DNA from: Brachionus plicatilis
Lineage: Eukaryota > Rotifera > Eurotatoria > Ploima > Brachionidae
Direction of reading: 5' to 3'
DNA: 64,000 nt
Assembly: GCA_010279815.1 (NCBI GenBank)
Contig: QEOQ01000303.1
Coordinates: forward strand, 809,567 to 873,566
The translations under genes were made by a program, and so were the position numbers. Positions 33,900 to 46,410 of the stretch are shown here, one piece after another (position 1 is the stretch's first letter; every line of letters starts with the position of its first letter). Below the pieces are notes generated by a model. It saw nothing but the letters and a program-made list of their open reading frames with translations. It had not been told where the DNA came from and did not search any database.

Positions 33900-36800
33900 A
33901 TGGAACGAAAATTAAGCCAAAATAACTCCGAAAATTCGACAGAATACACTGAGTTAGAAAATTCTGAAACTAAGACTGACCAAACAGAAGAGGAAACCGT
34001 TTTCCAGAGTATTCTTACAAACACTGAAAATAACGAATGTGAATTTGAAAAAAAATATAAATGCAATGATATGGTACTGTTGGTCGATGATCAATCAGAG
34101 TGCAAAAATTTAAATAAATTAAACAGTCTGAGCAATGGTGACTTTATCGAAGAGGATTTTATTCCTAACCAATTGAACATATCCAATTCAGACGATGAAT
34201 ACTCCAACTTAAGAGAATCTAATTTTGATCATTTTCAGAACATCAAAAACAATCTCAATCAATTTGATCAGAACGTAAAAATAATTGAGCAAAAAGACAA
34301 AATTTTTCTTCCTAAAGCTGAAAATGTAAAGAATAGTCGTTCTAAAATGAAGTGCAACTCTTTAAATGACATCTCAATTGCCGCTGATAACTTTCGGTCA
34401 ATTTTAAATACTGAACAAACCAATAACCAGATTTTTAGTGAAGCAACTGTCCTGAACCGAAACAATCTTAGTCATTCTTCTTCTTTGTCTTCTTCCTATT
34501 CAAATATAAACTCTAATCCTAACAAATCTTCATCTAATTCCCTTACCAATCATTTGGAACTCAAATTTGAAAGTGAATCATCTATTGAAGACAATTCTAA
34601 ATTTAATTTGAACACAAGTGCGCTGACTGAGTCGACCATTTTGGTAAGTGAAAATAAGGCTAGAAACTTGGATGAAAATAAAATGTCAAACCATGAAGCG
34701 ACTATTTGGAGCGAGACCGAAGCTATGATTAATCAATTTGATCAAATAGGACCTTCGGCTTGTGGATCTACTGCTATTTTAAACGTTTTAGTAATTACAT
34801 ATAAAAAATTAATTTATTTTAAGACTTGTTTTTTTTTTTTTTAAGAAAGCTCTAAATTTTGAATTTGATTTACAAAATGTTTGTACAGAAATAAAGGTTA
34901 ATTTGCGAATACCAGATGAAATGGCACCATCGTCAACTCTGGCCGAATATTTGTTTTCTCGTTCAAAAGCTGGAATGAACGAAAAAGAGCTCATTGAAAA
35001 TATTGAACGCGTTTCTGAGAACAAAATAAGTGGCCGCTTTTTTCATTTTTTTCCTGAAAAAGATGTTCATCTATCCGAATGGTTGGCTTATTGGATAAGA
35101 AAAGGTAAATAAAAAAATTAATTTAAAGCTTAATATTAGCTTTATTTTTAGTCTTTATTTTATTTTAATGAGAACAGTTTGTAATACCCTAATAATTTAT
35201 TATATAAAATTTTCACCTTTTTTCGAGAACATCTAAAGAAAATTAACTAAATGAAAATTTCAAAATTCATGAAAAATTGCTTTCAAAAAACTTATCAATA
35301 AATTAAATTAAAACATGAATTTAATAATTAAACATAAAAATTCAGTATTTTTTGGCAATGTGAAATTTTAGCATAAAAATAACACCACAACAAAGAAATA
35401 TGTTATTATATTTTTTCTAATTGTACATAAATGATTCTTCAAGCAGAAAAATGTTGTAAATTTTTTTATAAACAAATTCTATGCTCTGCAAAAACTCTTA
35501 AGCTTTAAGACTTGCATTTTACAGAAAATAATTTTCTGTAGAATGTACACCATCAAAAAAATATTTGTTTAAAAAATGCAAAAAATTTCAGAGTTTATTT
35601 TATATCACTATTTATTTTTGTTTTTGTATTAGTGAATATAAATACCATTATAAACATTTTAATTTCCTATAAATAAATGAATTTTTCTAAAATCTATTCA
35701 AAGTTAAAATCTCTTTCAGAATGGCAATTTGAAGTTTATGATCAATTTTATGATGCTCAAAATTATCAAATCAAACTACCGTATTTCCTCAAATAAAAGA
35801 AAGTTCGGTCATCAAAGGGTTTCTTTTATTTGAAAATTTTTCAATTCAAAAAAGTGACTCAAATAAAAGAAATTTATCCATTTTTTTTCTTCTAATAGAA
35901 TCAAAAAAATGCATGTTTTACATGACAAATGACTGGTGAATTTTCTTTTAATCGAAACACATTTTTTGAGAAAAACAACTCAAATAAAGGTATTTTTGCC
36001 TCAAATAGTAGCAATTTTCTTCTATTTGTGGTTACTTCTATTTAAGGTAATACGGTAAAACTATAAAATAAATTTTAATTTTGTAATAGAAATAATGCAG
36101 AGATACATTTTTGGATTTAACATACTATGTTAAATTAAAAAATAAACTCTGCAATTTCAAAATGCTTAACACTAGAAGCACCAACGAGTCAAAATGACTC
36201 TTTTTCGATTTTTAATCACTAATATCTAAATTATTTTATATGATATGAACACGAAATTTATTTTTCAGCATAAAAAAGCATTAAATTTTGTAAAATTAAT
36301 GAGAGATTATGTCAAAGACTATGTTTTTGTGCATAATCAAGCACACACTACTAGAAGCACCAAACGAGTCAAATGACTCGTTTTAAAATTTTGCATTGAA
36401 TTAATTAATTTTGAATTAAATTTATAAATTGTAATCATGAATATGGCCCGTAAAAGAGTATTGAGTCAGGATAATCAAGAAAATTTATCCCCTAAGCGAG
36501 TATCTTGCCAGGTTCGTTTATGCAATAATTATAAAGCAAAATGTGTGTTCCAAATTTAAAAAAGCAGTGTGTGGTTTTTGTACTAAAGAAAATGAGTGTG
36601 TTTGTAAGGAATGTGAAGGGTCTTAGGTATTTTTTTTTTCAAAAGACTTAAATTTGATTAAATTTGTATTTTTTACTAATTAATTTACATTTTATAATAA
36701 ATAATTTTTCAAAAGTTCAGTTGATAATTTCCTTTTATTTGGTGCTTCTAGTGTTAATGCAGAATTCACACCATCGAAATGATGCTATTTTAAGTGGAAA

Positions 36801-38041
36801 ATTTTTTTGCAGACTTATGCAGATTTTACCTTTAGATTATACAAAGTATGTTAAAACCAAAAATTAACCTCTGCACTAATTCTATTACAAAATTAAAATT
36901 TATTATATAGTTTTAGTTTGATTTGATAATTTTGAGCATCAAGAATTCATCATAAACTTCAACTTGCCTTCAGAACAAAAAAAATAATTAAAAATTAAAA
37001 AAATGAAAATAAAATAATTAAAAAATGAACGATAATTAATATTATGTGAATTTTTATTTTTATAAATCCAAATCTGATAATGAAAACTAAATTTTAAGTC
37101 TTTAGGCGTCTTAGAGGTTGCATCACAAATGATAATGCTCAAAACATATTTTCTTATTTTTACTTTAAAATCAAAAGAAATAAATAAATCCGATTAAACA
37201 ATCAAAAAAATAAGTTTAGAAGTTTTGAAAAATTATTTATCTCTGTAATTAATTTTGAAGTAATAATCTTAAAACTAAATTAAGAATGATTTTAATTAAA
37301 GCTCAAATTTACAAGATTGCTTGCTCAAAGATCGATTCAAAAACATAACCATTTAGATATTATTTATTAGTAATATTCAAATAAATAAATTTTTTCAAAG
37401 GAGCCGTTCCTGTTGCACTATTGAATATGCAAAAAAGTCCTGTTTGGGGTTTTGTACCTGACGCTTGGCACCATCAAATGATTTATGCATGTGATTCAAA
37501 CTTTATTTATTTAACTAATCCATTGGAATCGAAGTCAGTTGAAAGTATAATGAATGAACTTACCAGTGAAAGCATTTTGTTAGTCCGTAGTAACGATGTA
37601 GTCAAACGCTTTGTATCAAACAAAGCCAATTTAATAGATTTATTAGTTTTGAAAAACTTTTCAAATGAAGAGAAAAAAAGGTGGTATGATATGAACGTTT
37701 TGGGACAAGTGCTTAATGTTCTTAGAGAGCACAAAGTTTATTGCGAAAATCTGAGTTATAATTTTTTAAAACAAAATGACTATCAGGAATCATTAAATCA
37801 AGCAAGTTTTATAGATATCAGTCCTTTTGATATATCAGATGTCCGAAATGAAAACAACATGGTCAGCATGAAAAATCAGAATCAAACGAATACAAATCAA
37901 AATTCTACAAGCAATTGGTCTCATATGACACATATTTCGATTCCTGCTGCCTATAAGGCTGGGATAACTCTATTTGCGCACCGAAATTCGGAATTGTTTA
38001 ATGAAATTTTATCAGAAAAGGAACTCCCTAATAGAAAATAG
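33900..38041 (+). CDS. Uncharacterised protein with C39/papain-like peptidase signature
   Basis: Exons 33900-34790, 34846-35104 and 37401-38041 join in phase to 596 residues. The first 270 residues are low-complexity, rich in Ser, Asn, Glu and Asp, and probably disordered. The folded part begins near Trp-Ser-Glu-Thr-Glu and has QIGPSACGSTAILNVL with Cys288 at a helix start, PDAWHHQMIYAC with His407/His408, and Asn423 in a following TNP turn. That Cys-His-Asn order fits a C39-like or papain-fold cysteine peptidase, though the exact family was not recognised and activity is inferred. The C-terminus has no membrane helix or targeting signal that I can see. Intron 2 is 2.3 kb and packed with nested transposons at 35723-36968; intron 1 is 55 bp. 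Confidence 0.7.
35779..36055. mobile_element. TA-flanked MITE inserted in the left arm of the host element
   Basis: The 277-bp element begins CCGTATTTCCTCAAATAAAAG and ends CTTCTATTTAAGGTAATACGG, with TA on both sides (35777-35778 and 36056-36057). The host's right arm shows the uninterrupted sequence, with a single TA at the insertion point, proving the insertion and its TA duplication. Repeated CAAATAAAAGAA words fill the interior. Confidence 0.85.
36170..36753 (+). mobile_element. piggyBac-like non-autonomous element with TTAA duplication
   Basis: The ends CACTAGAAGCACC and GGTGCTTCTAGTG are inverted and flanked by TTAA at 36166-36169 and 36754-36757, the signature of piggyBac transposases. 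A second copy of the left end with TCAAATGACTCG lies at about 36351. The interior (about 36434-36626) encodes broken pieces ending KAVCGFCTKENECVCKECEG and a stop, which fits the C-terminal cysteine-rich domain of piggyBac transposases. The catalytic part is missing. Confidence 0.85.
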
Positions 38042-38093
38042 AATTCAATATTATTTATTCAGTTTTAATCACCTAATTTAAAATAATTTTTAA

Positions 38094-38099
38094 AATAAA
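38094..38099 (+). terminator. Poly(A) signal of the C39-like gene
   Basis: AATAAA about 55 bp after the stop codon. Confidence 0.45.
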
Positions 38100-38164
38100 A
38101 TATTATAAAATTATTTTGCTTTTTATTTTAAATTGACCTTAGTTAAAAAAATTAATAATTTGTC

Positions 38165-38450
38165 TTTTTTATACTCTATAATAGAGTAAGTGTTCATCTC
38201 CTTTTTACATAAAATACATATCTGCAAAAAATCTGCCAAATACTTGCACAATTGATTAGAATACTTTTTAATAGCGTGCAAAATGCAGAAAATTGCAGAG
38301 TTTTTTGCAGATATGTATTTTCGAATCAAGCAAAATTTGCTTATAATCAAGCATTTTATAGAACTAAATTATCTCTTTTAGTAAAAAAGTCATTCAAGTT
38401 TTTCTGAATTTAAAAGATCAAATTGAAACGAACTTCACAAAACCCAATTT
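38165..38450. mobile_element. MITE family G copy, left end degraded
   Basis: It shares the AATAGCGTGCAAAATGCAGA core, the GCTTATAATCAAGCATTTTA segment and the end AATTGAAACGAACTTCACAA with the copies at 3737 and 49581. The left terminus is not recognisable. Confidence 0.65.
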
Positions 38451-38516
38451 CAGCATAATTTTTACAATTTTTTCGCGAGTTGGCTAAACAATTTTTTTTA
38501 AGCTTAGTCAGTTTAA

Positions 38517-39430
38517 TATAATAATAATAATAAGCTACAGCAAGCAGGCTTGCGGAGACGAATTAATAAGGTAGCTGCTTTACACTGGCCATAGGAAGAC
38601 TTAGAGTGGAGACGGTTCTGCTGTTCCGGTGGTCGTTGAGGAAGAACTACCTAGTTACACCGGGACTCCGGGACCTCCAGGTTTACTGAAATACTTTGCA
38701 TCGAACCTGTTCTTAAAACTGGTTTACAGTCGTGGCATCGATTATTTTCTCAAGGAGGCCCTTCCACTCACTGATGACACGATTTGTCCTTGGACCGGAG
38801 AGACGTCTCTTGTGGCTTGGAAAAGCGAGCTGCAATTAGGGGGAGATCTGACCCAATCTATGCTATTTAAGCCACTTCTGATCTTGAACATTTGAATCAT
38901 GTCTCCTCTGCTCCTGCATTTGCTCATAGTGGGCAATCCCAAGATGGAAAAGCGATCACTGTAACCGAAGCTACGGATTCTCTGAACGAGTTTGGTTGCT
39001 CGTCTTTGTACTTTCTCAAGAATGTTGCTTTCCTTGATAGTGTAGGGGAACCAGACAACTGATGCATACTTCAAGTGGGGCCTGGCATATGCACAGTTTA
39101 ACGTTATGAAGTTGACATCGGTCCAGGATCTGAACGTTCTTCCCAGCTATGCCCGAGTACTTGTTCTGGTCTGATCTGCTTAACTCCATTAATTTGTATT
39201 TTTCATTATTGAAAAGCATCTCTTAAGTTGTGGAACAGTCAGTTAGTGCCTCAAAGTCCCGTTGCAGCAATTCCAGGTCGTTTACATTACGGATGGTTGC
39301 AATGAGCTTGATGTCGTCTGCGGAGAGCTTGTTTACGAGGTTTACTATAGCAGGCATGTGGTTGATGCAGATAACGAACAGGAACGGGCCTAGAACACTG
39401 CCCTGAGAATCGCACTAGTGACTTTTCTCC
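38517..39430 (-). mobile_element. CR1/jockey-like LINE fragment, 3' end
   Basis: Minus-strand pieces encode, in order, FVICINHMPAIVNLVNK followed by SADDIKL (a variant of the RT YADD-type catalytic box), LLQRDFEALTD, FNNEKYKLMEL, and then KYASVVWFPYTIKESNILEK and VQRRATKLVQRI, the conserved tail of CR1/jockey reverse transcriptases. Stops and frameshifts break the frame. The element's 3' end is at 38517 beside a short AAT-type repeat, as is common for this clade. The sequence is less AT-rich than its surroundings, so it inserted from elsewhere. Confidence 0.9.
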
Positions 39431-39771
39431 AGTCCGCCACTGTACTGTAATTTATAAACTATATTTTTATTTGTAATTGCTAATTAATAATCGTCATATA
39501 TCATTTTTAATTGCCAATGTTTAGTTAATACTGATCTTATAAGACCAGCTACCGCTAAGATCAACTCGGAAGTTGCCCAGAAAAATTAAAAAATTCTTTA
39601 CGATTTAAAAATTTAAAAATTGTTTATTATTTTTGGATTGTTATTTTCTAAAGTTTTATTTTTAAAGTTTTTTAGTAATTTTTTTATTTAAATTCTAAAT
39701 TTTAACATATTAATTAATATTTAATTTATTTATTTTCGAATGAAAGTTTTAAATTTATTTTAATGGAGTAT
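39431..39771. other. Intergenic DNA downstream of the GPCR gene
   Basis: AT-rich. TTTATT at 39725-39730 reads AATAAA on the minus strand and could be the poly(A) signal of the GPCR. Confidence 0.4.
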
Positions 39772-41103
39772 TTATACATAATCTGAATTGAACTCAGTCG
39801 TTCTTCGAAACGAGCTATTATAAGCTCCATTTCGTTTGGAGCCAGATCTAGATAAAAATCTAGAAAAACATGCCTGAGCCAATCTTGTTGATGTTTTGCA
39901 TTTTATTGCCTCTTTGAAACTTTTTCGAAAGACCTCGCTTATGAAGGCGTAAAAAAACGGATTTAAGGTGCTGTTCAAATAGACTAAAAATTGAAAAATT
40001 GAAGACAAATGTGCTGAAATTTGATGATTGCTCTGAAAACCACCATTGCTGTTGGTATTTATGATATATGTGGTTAACAAAAATACTTGAAATATCCAAT
40101 AAGGGGTGTATGTTATAACGTAAATGCTAATTACAATTAGAACTAGGTATGTGGCTTTGCGTCTATCTTTGCGTTTGGAAGCTGGCTTCAGATTCAATAG
40201 TTGTTTATTTTTTCGTAATCGAAAAATAATGCAAAAATAAAATACACTTATTAAGAAGATTGGTATAAAAAAAGAAAACAGGCAGCTGTAGAATATGAAC
40301 GCTATTTCAAGCTGAATGTAGTCATTTTCTGGCCATAGTATAGTACAGCTTTTGAAATTTCGTATAAACGATCTTCTTGTTGTTACATTTGGATTGAGTG
40401 AAGACTCTTCGGGTGATGAAACAACACTTGTCTCAATTGAGATTGTATCTATACTTGAATATAGAATAATTGGTAGCATAAATATGATGCTTATTGACCA
40501 CAAGCTTATCAATACTTTTTTTGAGCATGTTTTCTTGCGCCATCTGGACAAATCATGTCTACAAACTGCCAGATACCTTTTAAATACAATTAATATTTTT
40601 ATCAATAAAAAATTTAGAAATTCAATATGAAATAAGAACTTCTAAAAATTGAAAAATTTTAATTTATTTTGTAGTGAGAAAATTTTATACCTGTCAAAAG
40701 CCAGTAGAGTAAGAATAAATACAGCCGTGAATTGATTTACACCAGTGAAAGTCCAAAATAATTTGCACATAAATAGTGAAAAGATCCATTGCCTATTGAT
40801 TAACGAAGTTAAATAGAATGGAATACCTTGTAAAAAAATTAAATCAGCTATGGCCAGATTCAACAAGAACGTATTTGTTATAGTTTTAAGTTTGTTATTA
40901 AATAAAATAACATAGATGACCAGAAGTCCACCGACACTGCCAATAAACCATATTATAATGTAGACGCCAATTTGTACAGTGCGAAAAATGGATGAATTTC
41001 CTTGACGGTGATTGTTTGTCGAATTGAGAACTTCGGTGTCTGCGCATATAAATTTAAAAAAATTTAGAAAGATAATTAGCAGCAAGCTTGCTTGCTTTAG
41101 CAT
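39772..41103 (-). CDS. Class A GPCR, allatostatin-C/somatostatin receptor-like, two exons
   Basis: On the minus strand exon 1 (40691-41103) and exon 2 (39772-40576) join to 405 residues across a 114-bp GT-AG intron that splits the Arg codon of the Asp-Arg-Tyr motif, an intron position common in this family. The product has an N-terminal hydrophobic signal-like segment, two Asn-x-Ser/Thr sites, TM2 with LNLAIADLIFL, TM3 with GVNQFTAVFILTLLAFDRYL, a CTILWP segment before TM5, a TM6 with TYTPYWIFQVF and TM7 with NSTLNPFFYAF. The TM3 and Cys-x-x-x-Trp-Pro features and the Pro-Tyr-Trp in TM6 match allatostatin-C/somatostatin receptors best. It would couple a neuropeptide to Gi-type signalling at the plasma membrane. 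Opioid- or galanin-like ligands are not excluded. Confidence 0.85.
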
Positions 41104-44100
41104 TTTTTTAATTTAGCTTTGCTAACTCGATCAGGTTAATAAAATTTATTTAGCTGCTGGAGAATCGCTACACAGAATACCAATAAATCTGTAGATCATT
41201 CTTCATTCGGAGTCTTATTTTTTAGAAAATTAAAAATTGCTGCTTAAATCTAATGAACTTAAAGAAAAAAATACCTGCCAAGTATTGTATTTATTTATTC
41301 CATAAAAAGATTCGATTTGAAATCACTTTGCTTCATAATCCGATTTTTATTAGGCTCAGCTTTAGGCCTTATTCGAACCAAAGTTTTTTATCTTTTATTT
41401 ATTTGTGTAATAAATAATGAAAAATAACAGTTTTTTTATTTGATTTTCTAAAACGGATAAGTACTGAGTTAATCAATCTATGTCACCTAGAATTTGTTAA
41501 CTATATATTATAAACATTTACAGAAGAAAATTAGTCGATATATAATACTTTTACATGATATGAATAAATAAAAATTAATTGAACAGAATAAATATTTTTC
41601 TTATTTGAAAATCTAAGATTCCAATCGGATCATTATTTAACATGGAAAAGTAAATAGCAACCATTCAGAACTATCAATTAATGTTTATCATTAATTATTT
41701 AAACTTAAGTAAACATGGAATTTACGCAGGCCTTGATAAAAAAATATCAAATTAGTTATCTTTGGCCTAAATTTTTTATACGTCATCAATTTTGATTCAT
41801 GATTAAATTTTCATGTCTAAAATTTAGACTTTAATCAGTTTTTATACAAATTAAATTTTATGAAGATCAGCTCAAATGTTCAACGTTCATGTTATTATAA
41901 ATATTGAAATTTTCCGATAAGATAATTTGTGAAATTTGGAAAATTTCCGCGATTCGATTTTAAACCTTTTTTCCTCTAGGGGACTTAATTAGTTTCCGTT
42001 TTTTTCCTAAGAGTTTCTCAAGAACAGTATGTTTGATAATTTGGTAAAACTAATAAATTTTTATTTTAATAACAATTAAAGATTTTTATATAATCTTCAA
42101 TCAATAAACAGAAACTTTAAAAACACATCTTTGTAGCATTATTTAGTTTTAAATATAAAATTTATTTTAAAAATTAAATAATAAAACATTAAACAAGAAA
42201 CGTGACGAAATTTTAATAAAATATAAACCAATTGAATGACCAAATTATTGAAACTGTCATGAAATTGTGTCTCATCGAATTTATTTCGTGAGGATTAGCA
42301 TGATAAGACTTATCAGAAAAATTGCTGAATTATAATTTAAAAGGATTTAAGCAGAATTATTTAGTTTTAAAATGAATTGAACATGATTTGATTTAATTAA
42401 TTTATTAAAATCTTTCATAATAAATATCCAATATTATTTTTGATCATGTTAAGTGATTAAACTAAAATTTTAGATAATAATGTATGAGGGACAATTTTCG
42501 GAATAACACTACTCTGCTTCTATGATCAATTGAATAAATTAACTAAAGGACTTTCTAATAGTAATATTATTTTTAAATTTGAAAACTCTTATGATTTTAT
42601 TTGACTTTAATTATTTAATTATATGAAGCAACATACAGGGACAATAAAAATAGGAGTTCAGGTCAGCCATGGGTAAGGTATGCTTCTAGTTAAATTATTT
42701 TGTAACAAAATTAATATTGAAATTTAAAAAAATGAAAATTAGTCAAAAATATTAACTAACATGTTGAATTACAGAGCTTAATTTTATTTAAAATTTTTCT
42801 CTTTCAAAAAGAGATTTGCTGAATTTTTATTTTTAATAGAATTAAAAATTTGAGAATTGAAGCAAAAAAAACACTTCAAAAATTTTTATTCGATCGTAAA
42901 CAATAGAACTAAAAAATAAATTATTTATGCTTAAAATTCTAAATTTTAACATTATTGGTAATTAGAAGGAACTGGTTTAATTATCTCTATTCGTTTCCTG
43001 TTTTTTGCGACACTTTTAGGCTTAAATGTTTTATTTTTGAGAGGAAGAACTTATAAAAATAAATAAATTAAAATAATCTACAATATTTTATTTTTTTCAG
43101 AGTTAACTAAAAACCAATTTTTTGTTAAATTTTATATCCTGATAGACTGATGAAAGAAACACTGTTTCGCATCTTAGCTATTTTTCAAATATAAATGGGT
43201 AAATCAGACATCTGAAATATGTTGTAAATGGGATGCAAATTTTTCTTGATTAGATAAAAAAAACACAAAATTAAATTGAAATTAAATTGAACTTATGATC
43301 TCAAATTTATTACAAGTCATAAATAATGTCAATAAAAAGAATAACAGCCATTTTTATTTTATAAGCATTTTTGAATGTCAAAATTTTTGAAATTATTTTT
43401 TTATAATGGTTTTATAAAGTTTTAATAGATAAAATATTTTGAAAAAAAAGAACACAATTAAAAAAAGAAGGTTGAATTTTAAATTTTAAAATTTAAAATT
43501 TTTTTAAAATTTATATGAAATTAAGAAGTGATGCATCCTTTAACAACAGTCCCATATTTTAAGACTATTAATATTCAGTTAATTAAGACTGAAATTTGAG
43601 TTAAAATAAATAAACGAAATAAATTTTATTAATACGTAAATGTGGAAATTTTTTCAATTAAACCCGACTTAATAATTATAAATTGCGTAAAAAATTTCAT
43701 CTATAAATATTGATTATTTATAATTATTTTTTCTTTACTTTTAACATTTTATTTTAATTTGATTATTAAATAATTTAATTATTTTTTTTTCTAAACCGCG
43801 TAAAAATAATGATAAAATAAACTGATTGAATTTAGAAATATGTTCTGTCTGAGTTTATTATAGAAAATTTTGAAATCTGTTTTTTTAATCATCTAATGAA
43901 TTCGGATTCTTTAAAGCTTAATTAACCAATTGCATAAAATAAAAATTTAAAAAAAAATTAAAGTAGAAGTTATTTAAAGAGTCTAAATATTTTTAAATTA
44001 AAAATATAATACTAAAAAAATTAGAATTAAGGACGACGACTTATTTTTCGGAGTAATCAGAGAGGTAAATGAACAAATATATCTTATCAATTAAAGAAAT

Positions 44101-46410
44101 CAACATTTAATTTCTGTATTTATTGCTGTCCAAACTTGGAAACTATCAAATTTTTTGTCTTCTATCTTTTTCTTCTGTCTTTCTTTTTTCTTTTTTCTTT
44201 TTTGAAAAAATAAAAAAAAAATTATTTTTAATGATGTAATTTAAAATATGTTTGTTTGTTTTTATTATTGTTTTTTTTTTACTGGGCAGAAGGAGCTTCA
44301 CTTCGAATGTGAGTATGCGCTCTTTTAGAATGTTAGCTCGAAGCCTTTTTAAATTAATTTTTAAATAAAAATAACTATTAAAAAAAAAGGATAAACCGGC
44401 ATCGGCAGCATTAATCGATGATTTATTCCACTCCAAATATTAAAATTTCAATTTTATTTGTGTTTAATCCTAGAATTATTGTTTGAATTAAGGTTGTCAA
44501 TTGAATGGCATTTTGAAGTTTTTAACAAAACTTGGAGTTTAACTTTCAGCACTTCAAAATATCTGATAAAGGAAAATTTAATTAAAAACATTTAATATGA
44601 AAAAAAAATTTTAAATTCTAAGCTCGGAGAATATTATACTTTGAATTCATCCTCTTGAATCAAAATTTAAAGATTATATTTTCAATTGTAAAATTTTTAA
44701 ATTCAAAATGCCAAAATTTTAATAAAATATCTGATAACCAAAGAAAAATGAAAAGTCTAACCTTATTGCACTTATATTATTATAATGGATATGCAGACAG
44801 AAATAATCTCAAAAAAGCATAACATTTTAAGAAAAACTTTAAATACTTAGCTATATTCTTCAATCAAAAATTTTCAAATTTTCAAATTTACAATTTTTAT
44901 CTATAAAGTTTGTCACTTAATAATTTTAGGTTCTATAATTAAATTCTTCAAAATTGAATTAATTTTATTTTAATAAGAATTTATTTAATGACATTTATTT
45001 AAATTTTTTTACTAAAAATTAAATGTCTTTCTGAATGAAAGAATTAAAAAATACTCAGTTCAATTAAATAACTACTTCTTATACTTTCTAGTAACCAGTA
45101 ACATATTTTATTGAAAAATTCTACCTTAATTCTACATTACTACATTTCTACGAGCTTGTCTTTTTTAGAGAAGCATAAGTCATATTTAAACCAAAAGCAG
45201 TGGTAAGGAGTTGAAAGAATTGAAAGACTTTTGTCAATGATGATTTCTAAAAAAATTGAGAATCAAATTTGAGCCTTTTATTGAAATAAAATAAGAGAAA
45301 ATGCAAATTTTTGTAAATTAAAATGATTTTTACATATTTCCTGAATTTGAAAATAATGGGCCGATCTTTGTTAGATTTTTTTGAAACTGTATATAAGTTA
45401 TAATTTTATTTAGTAAGTTTGAAATAAAAAACATTCTGATATTTTTTTGTATTCATACCAATTATTTGATCAAAAACTAAACGTCGAGTTCTTTAATCAT
45501 TTTAGATATTTTTTATGTCAAATAATAAGATTAAAACATAAACGCCATATGCTGTTGAACCAGTTTTTGATGTGCTAATTATTTAAAATAAAATTTTAGT
45601 TCAATTAATGTCAAAATTAATAAATAATGACAATTAACGAATAATAAATAAAAATTGAAAATTAAAAAATTCTGTTATAAAAAGAAATGCTTCCGAAATT
45701 AAACTTTAAAATTAAGTGTTATGTAAGATGTCAGATTTGCCACGGAAACGGAAATTGTTATTAGTAAAACTAAAATTAAATTTTTCAAATCAATTCACAT
45801 TTTGATGATAAGAATAATGAATCAACTGATAGAATTTAAAGAAACTAAATGAAACATAAGAATTAAAAAATATCTGTGACAATTTTTTGTCTTGAATTTT
45901 ATAAAGATATATTAAGATAGATATTGAAAAATATAAAAAAATTTTGCTTTAGATATAAGATTGTTTTTTAATTTTTTAACTCACCTGAGGATGCATCTAT
46001 TATGTTTAGATTTAAACCAAAATTTTCTTAAACATTCCAAGCGTCCCATTTTTTTAAAATTTTCTTAATTAATATCAACTGCCGCAATAAAGCATTTTAT
46101 TACTTAAATTTAAAGTATACTTGATTTATGCAATTATCATGAAAGAAGCATAATTGATTATCGCAAAGTAATTTTTAGAATCTATTTCATACTCATATTT
46201 AATTAAAGGAATTTAAATGGATCCTGTTTATAACATTAAACGTCTAATAAATAAACCGAAAATGAAAAGGAATTTTTCTTGGGTTGATATACAATTTGAA
46301 AAATAATTTAAGACATCATAATTTATCAAATCGTCATTTAGGCTTTAAGGGTAATTTATATTGTAATAATATGATTATCAATCTTTAAATCTATTTTTTT
46401 TAACTAAAAT
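41104..46410. other. Gene desert with a few exon-like islands
   Basis: Very AT-rich, no long frames. Short islands of balanced composition sit between plausible splice sites on the plus strand: about 42655-42688 (ends ATGG before GTAAGG), about 44030-44062 (GACGACGAC...GAGAG before GTAAAT), about 45167-45200 (ends CAGTG before GTAAGG) and about 45729-45764 (ATGTCAGATTTGCCACGG...). Their phases do not chain into one product, so no gene is called. A minus-strand island near 44280-44420 and a strong CAG-GTGAGT-like donor on the minus strand at about 45990 are also unexplained. Confidence 0.35.

Larger units (their letters stand above)
35723..36968. mobile_element. Long-TIR MITE (GGCAA-TTGAAG family) hosting two other insertions
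   Basis: The left arm GGCAATTTGAAGTTTATGAT and the right arm ending ATAAACTTCAACTTGCC are inverted, and after removal of the inserts they pair for more than 100 bp. The flanks share TTCAGAA (just before and just after), about 7-8 bp. A related copy is at 49768-50281. It lies in intron 2 of the C39-like gene and contains a TA-flanked MITE (35779-36055) in its left arm and a piggyBac-like element (36170-36753) in its centre. Confidence 0.8.

Noticed and set aside
44146..44436. 96-codon minus-strand frame in the gene desert
   Set aside because: Half of it is Lys/Ile/Phe low-complexity typical of AT-rich noncoding DNA, and no splice partner was found; only noted as an unexplained island.
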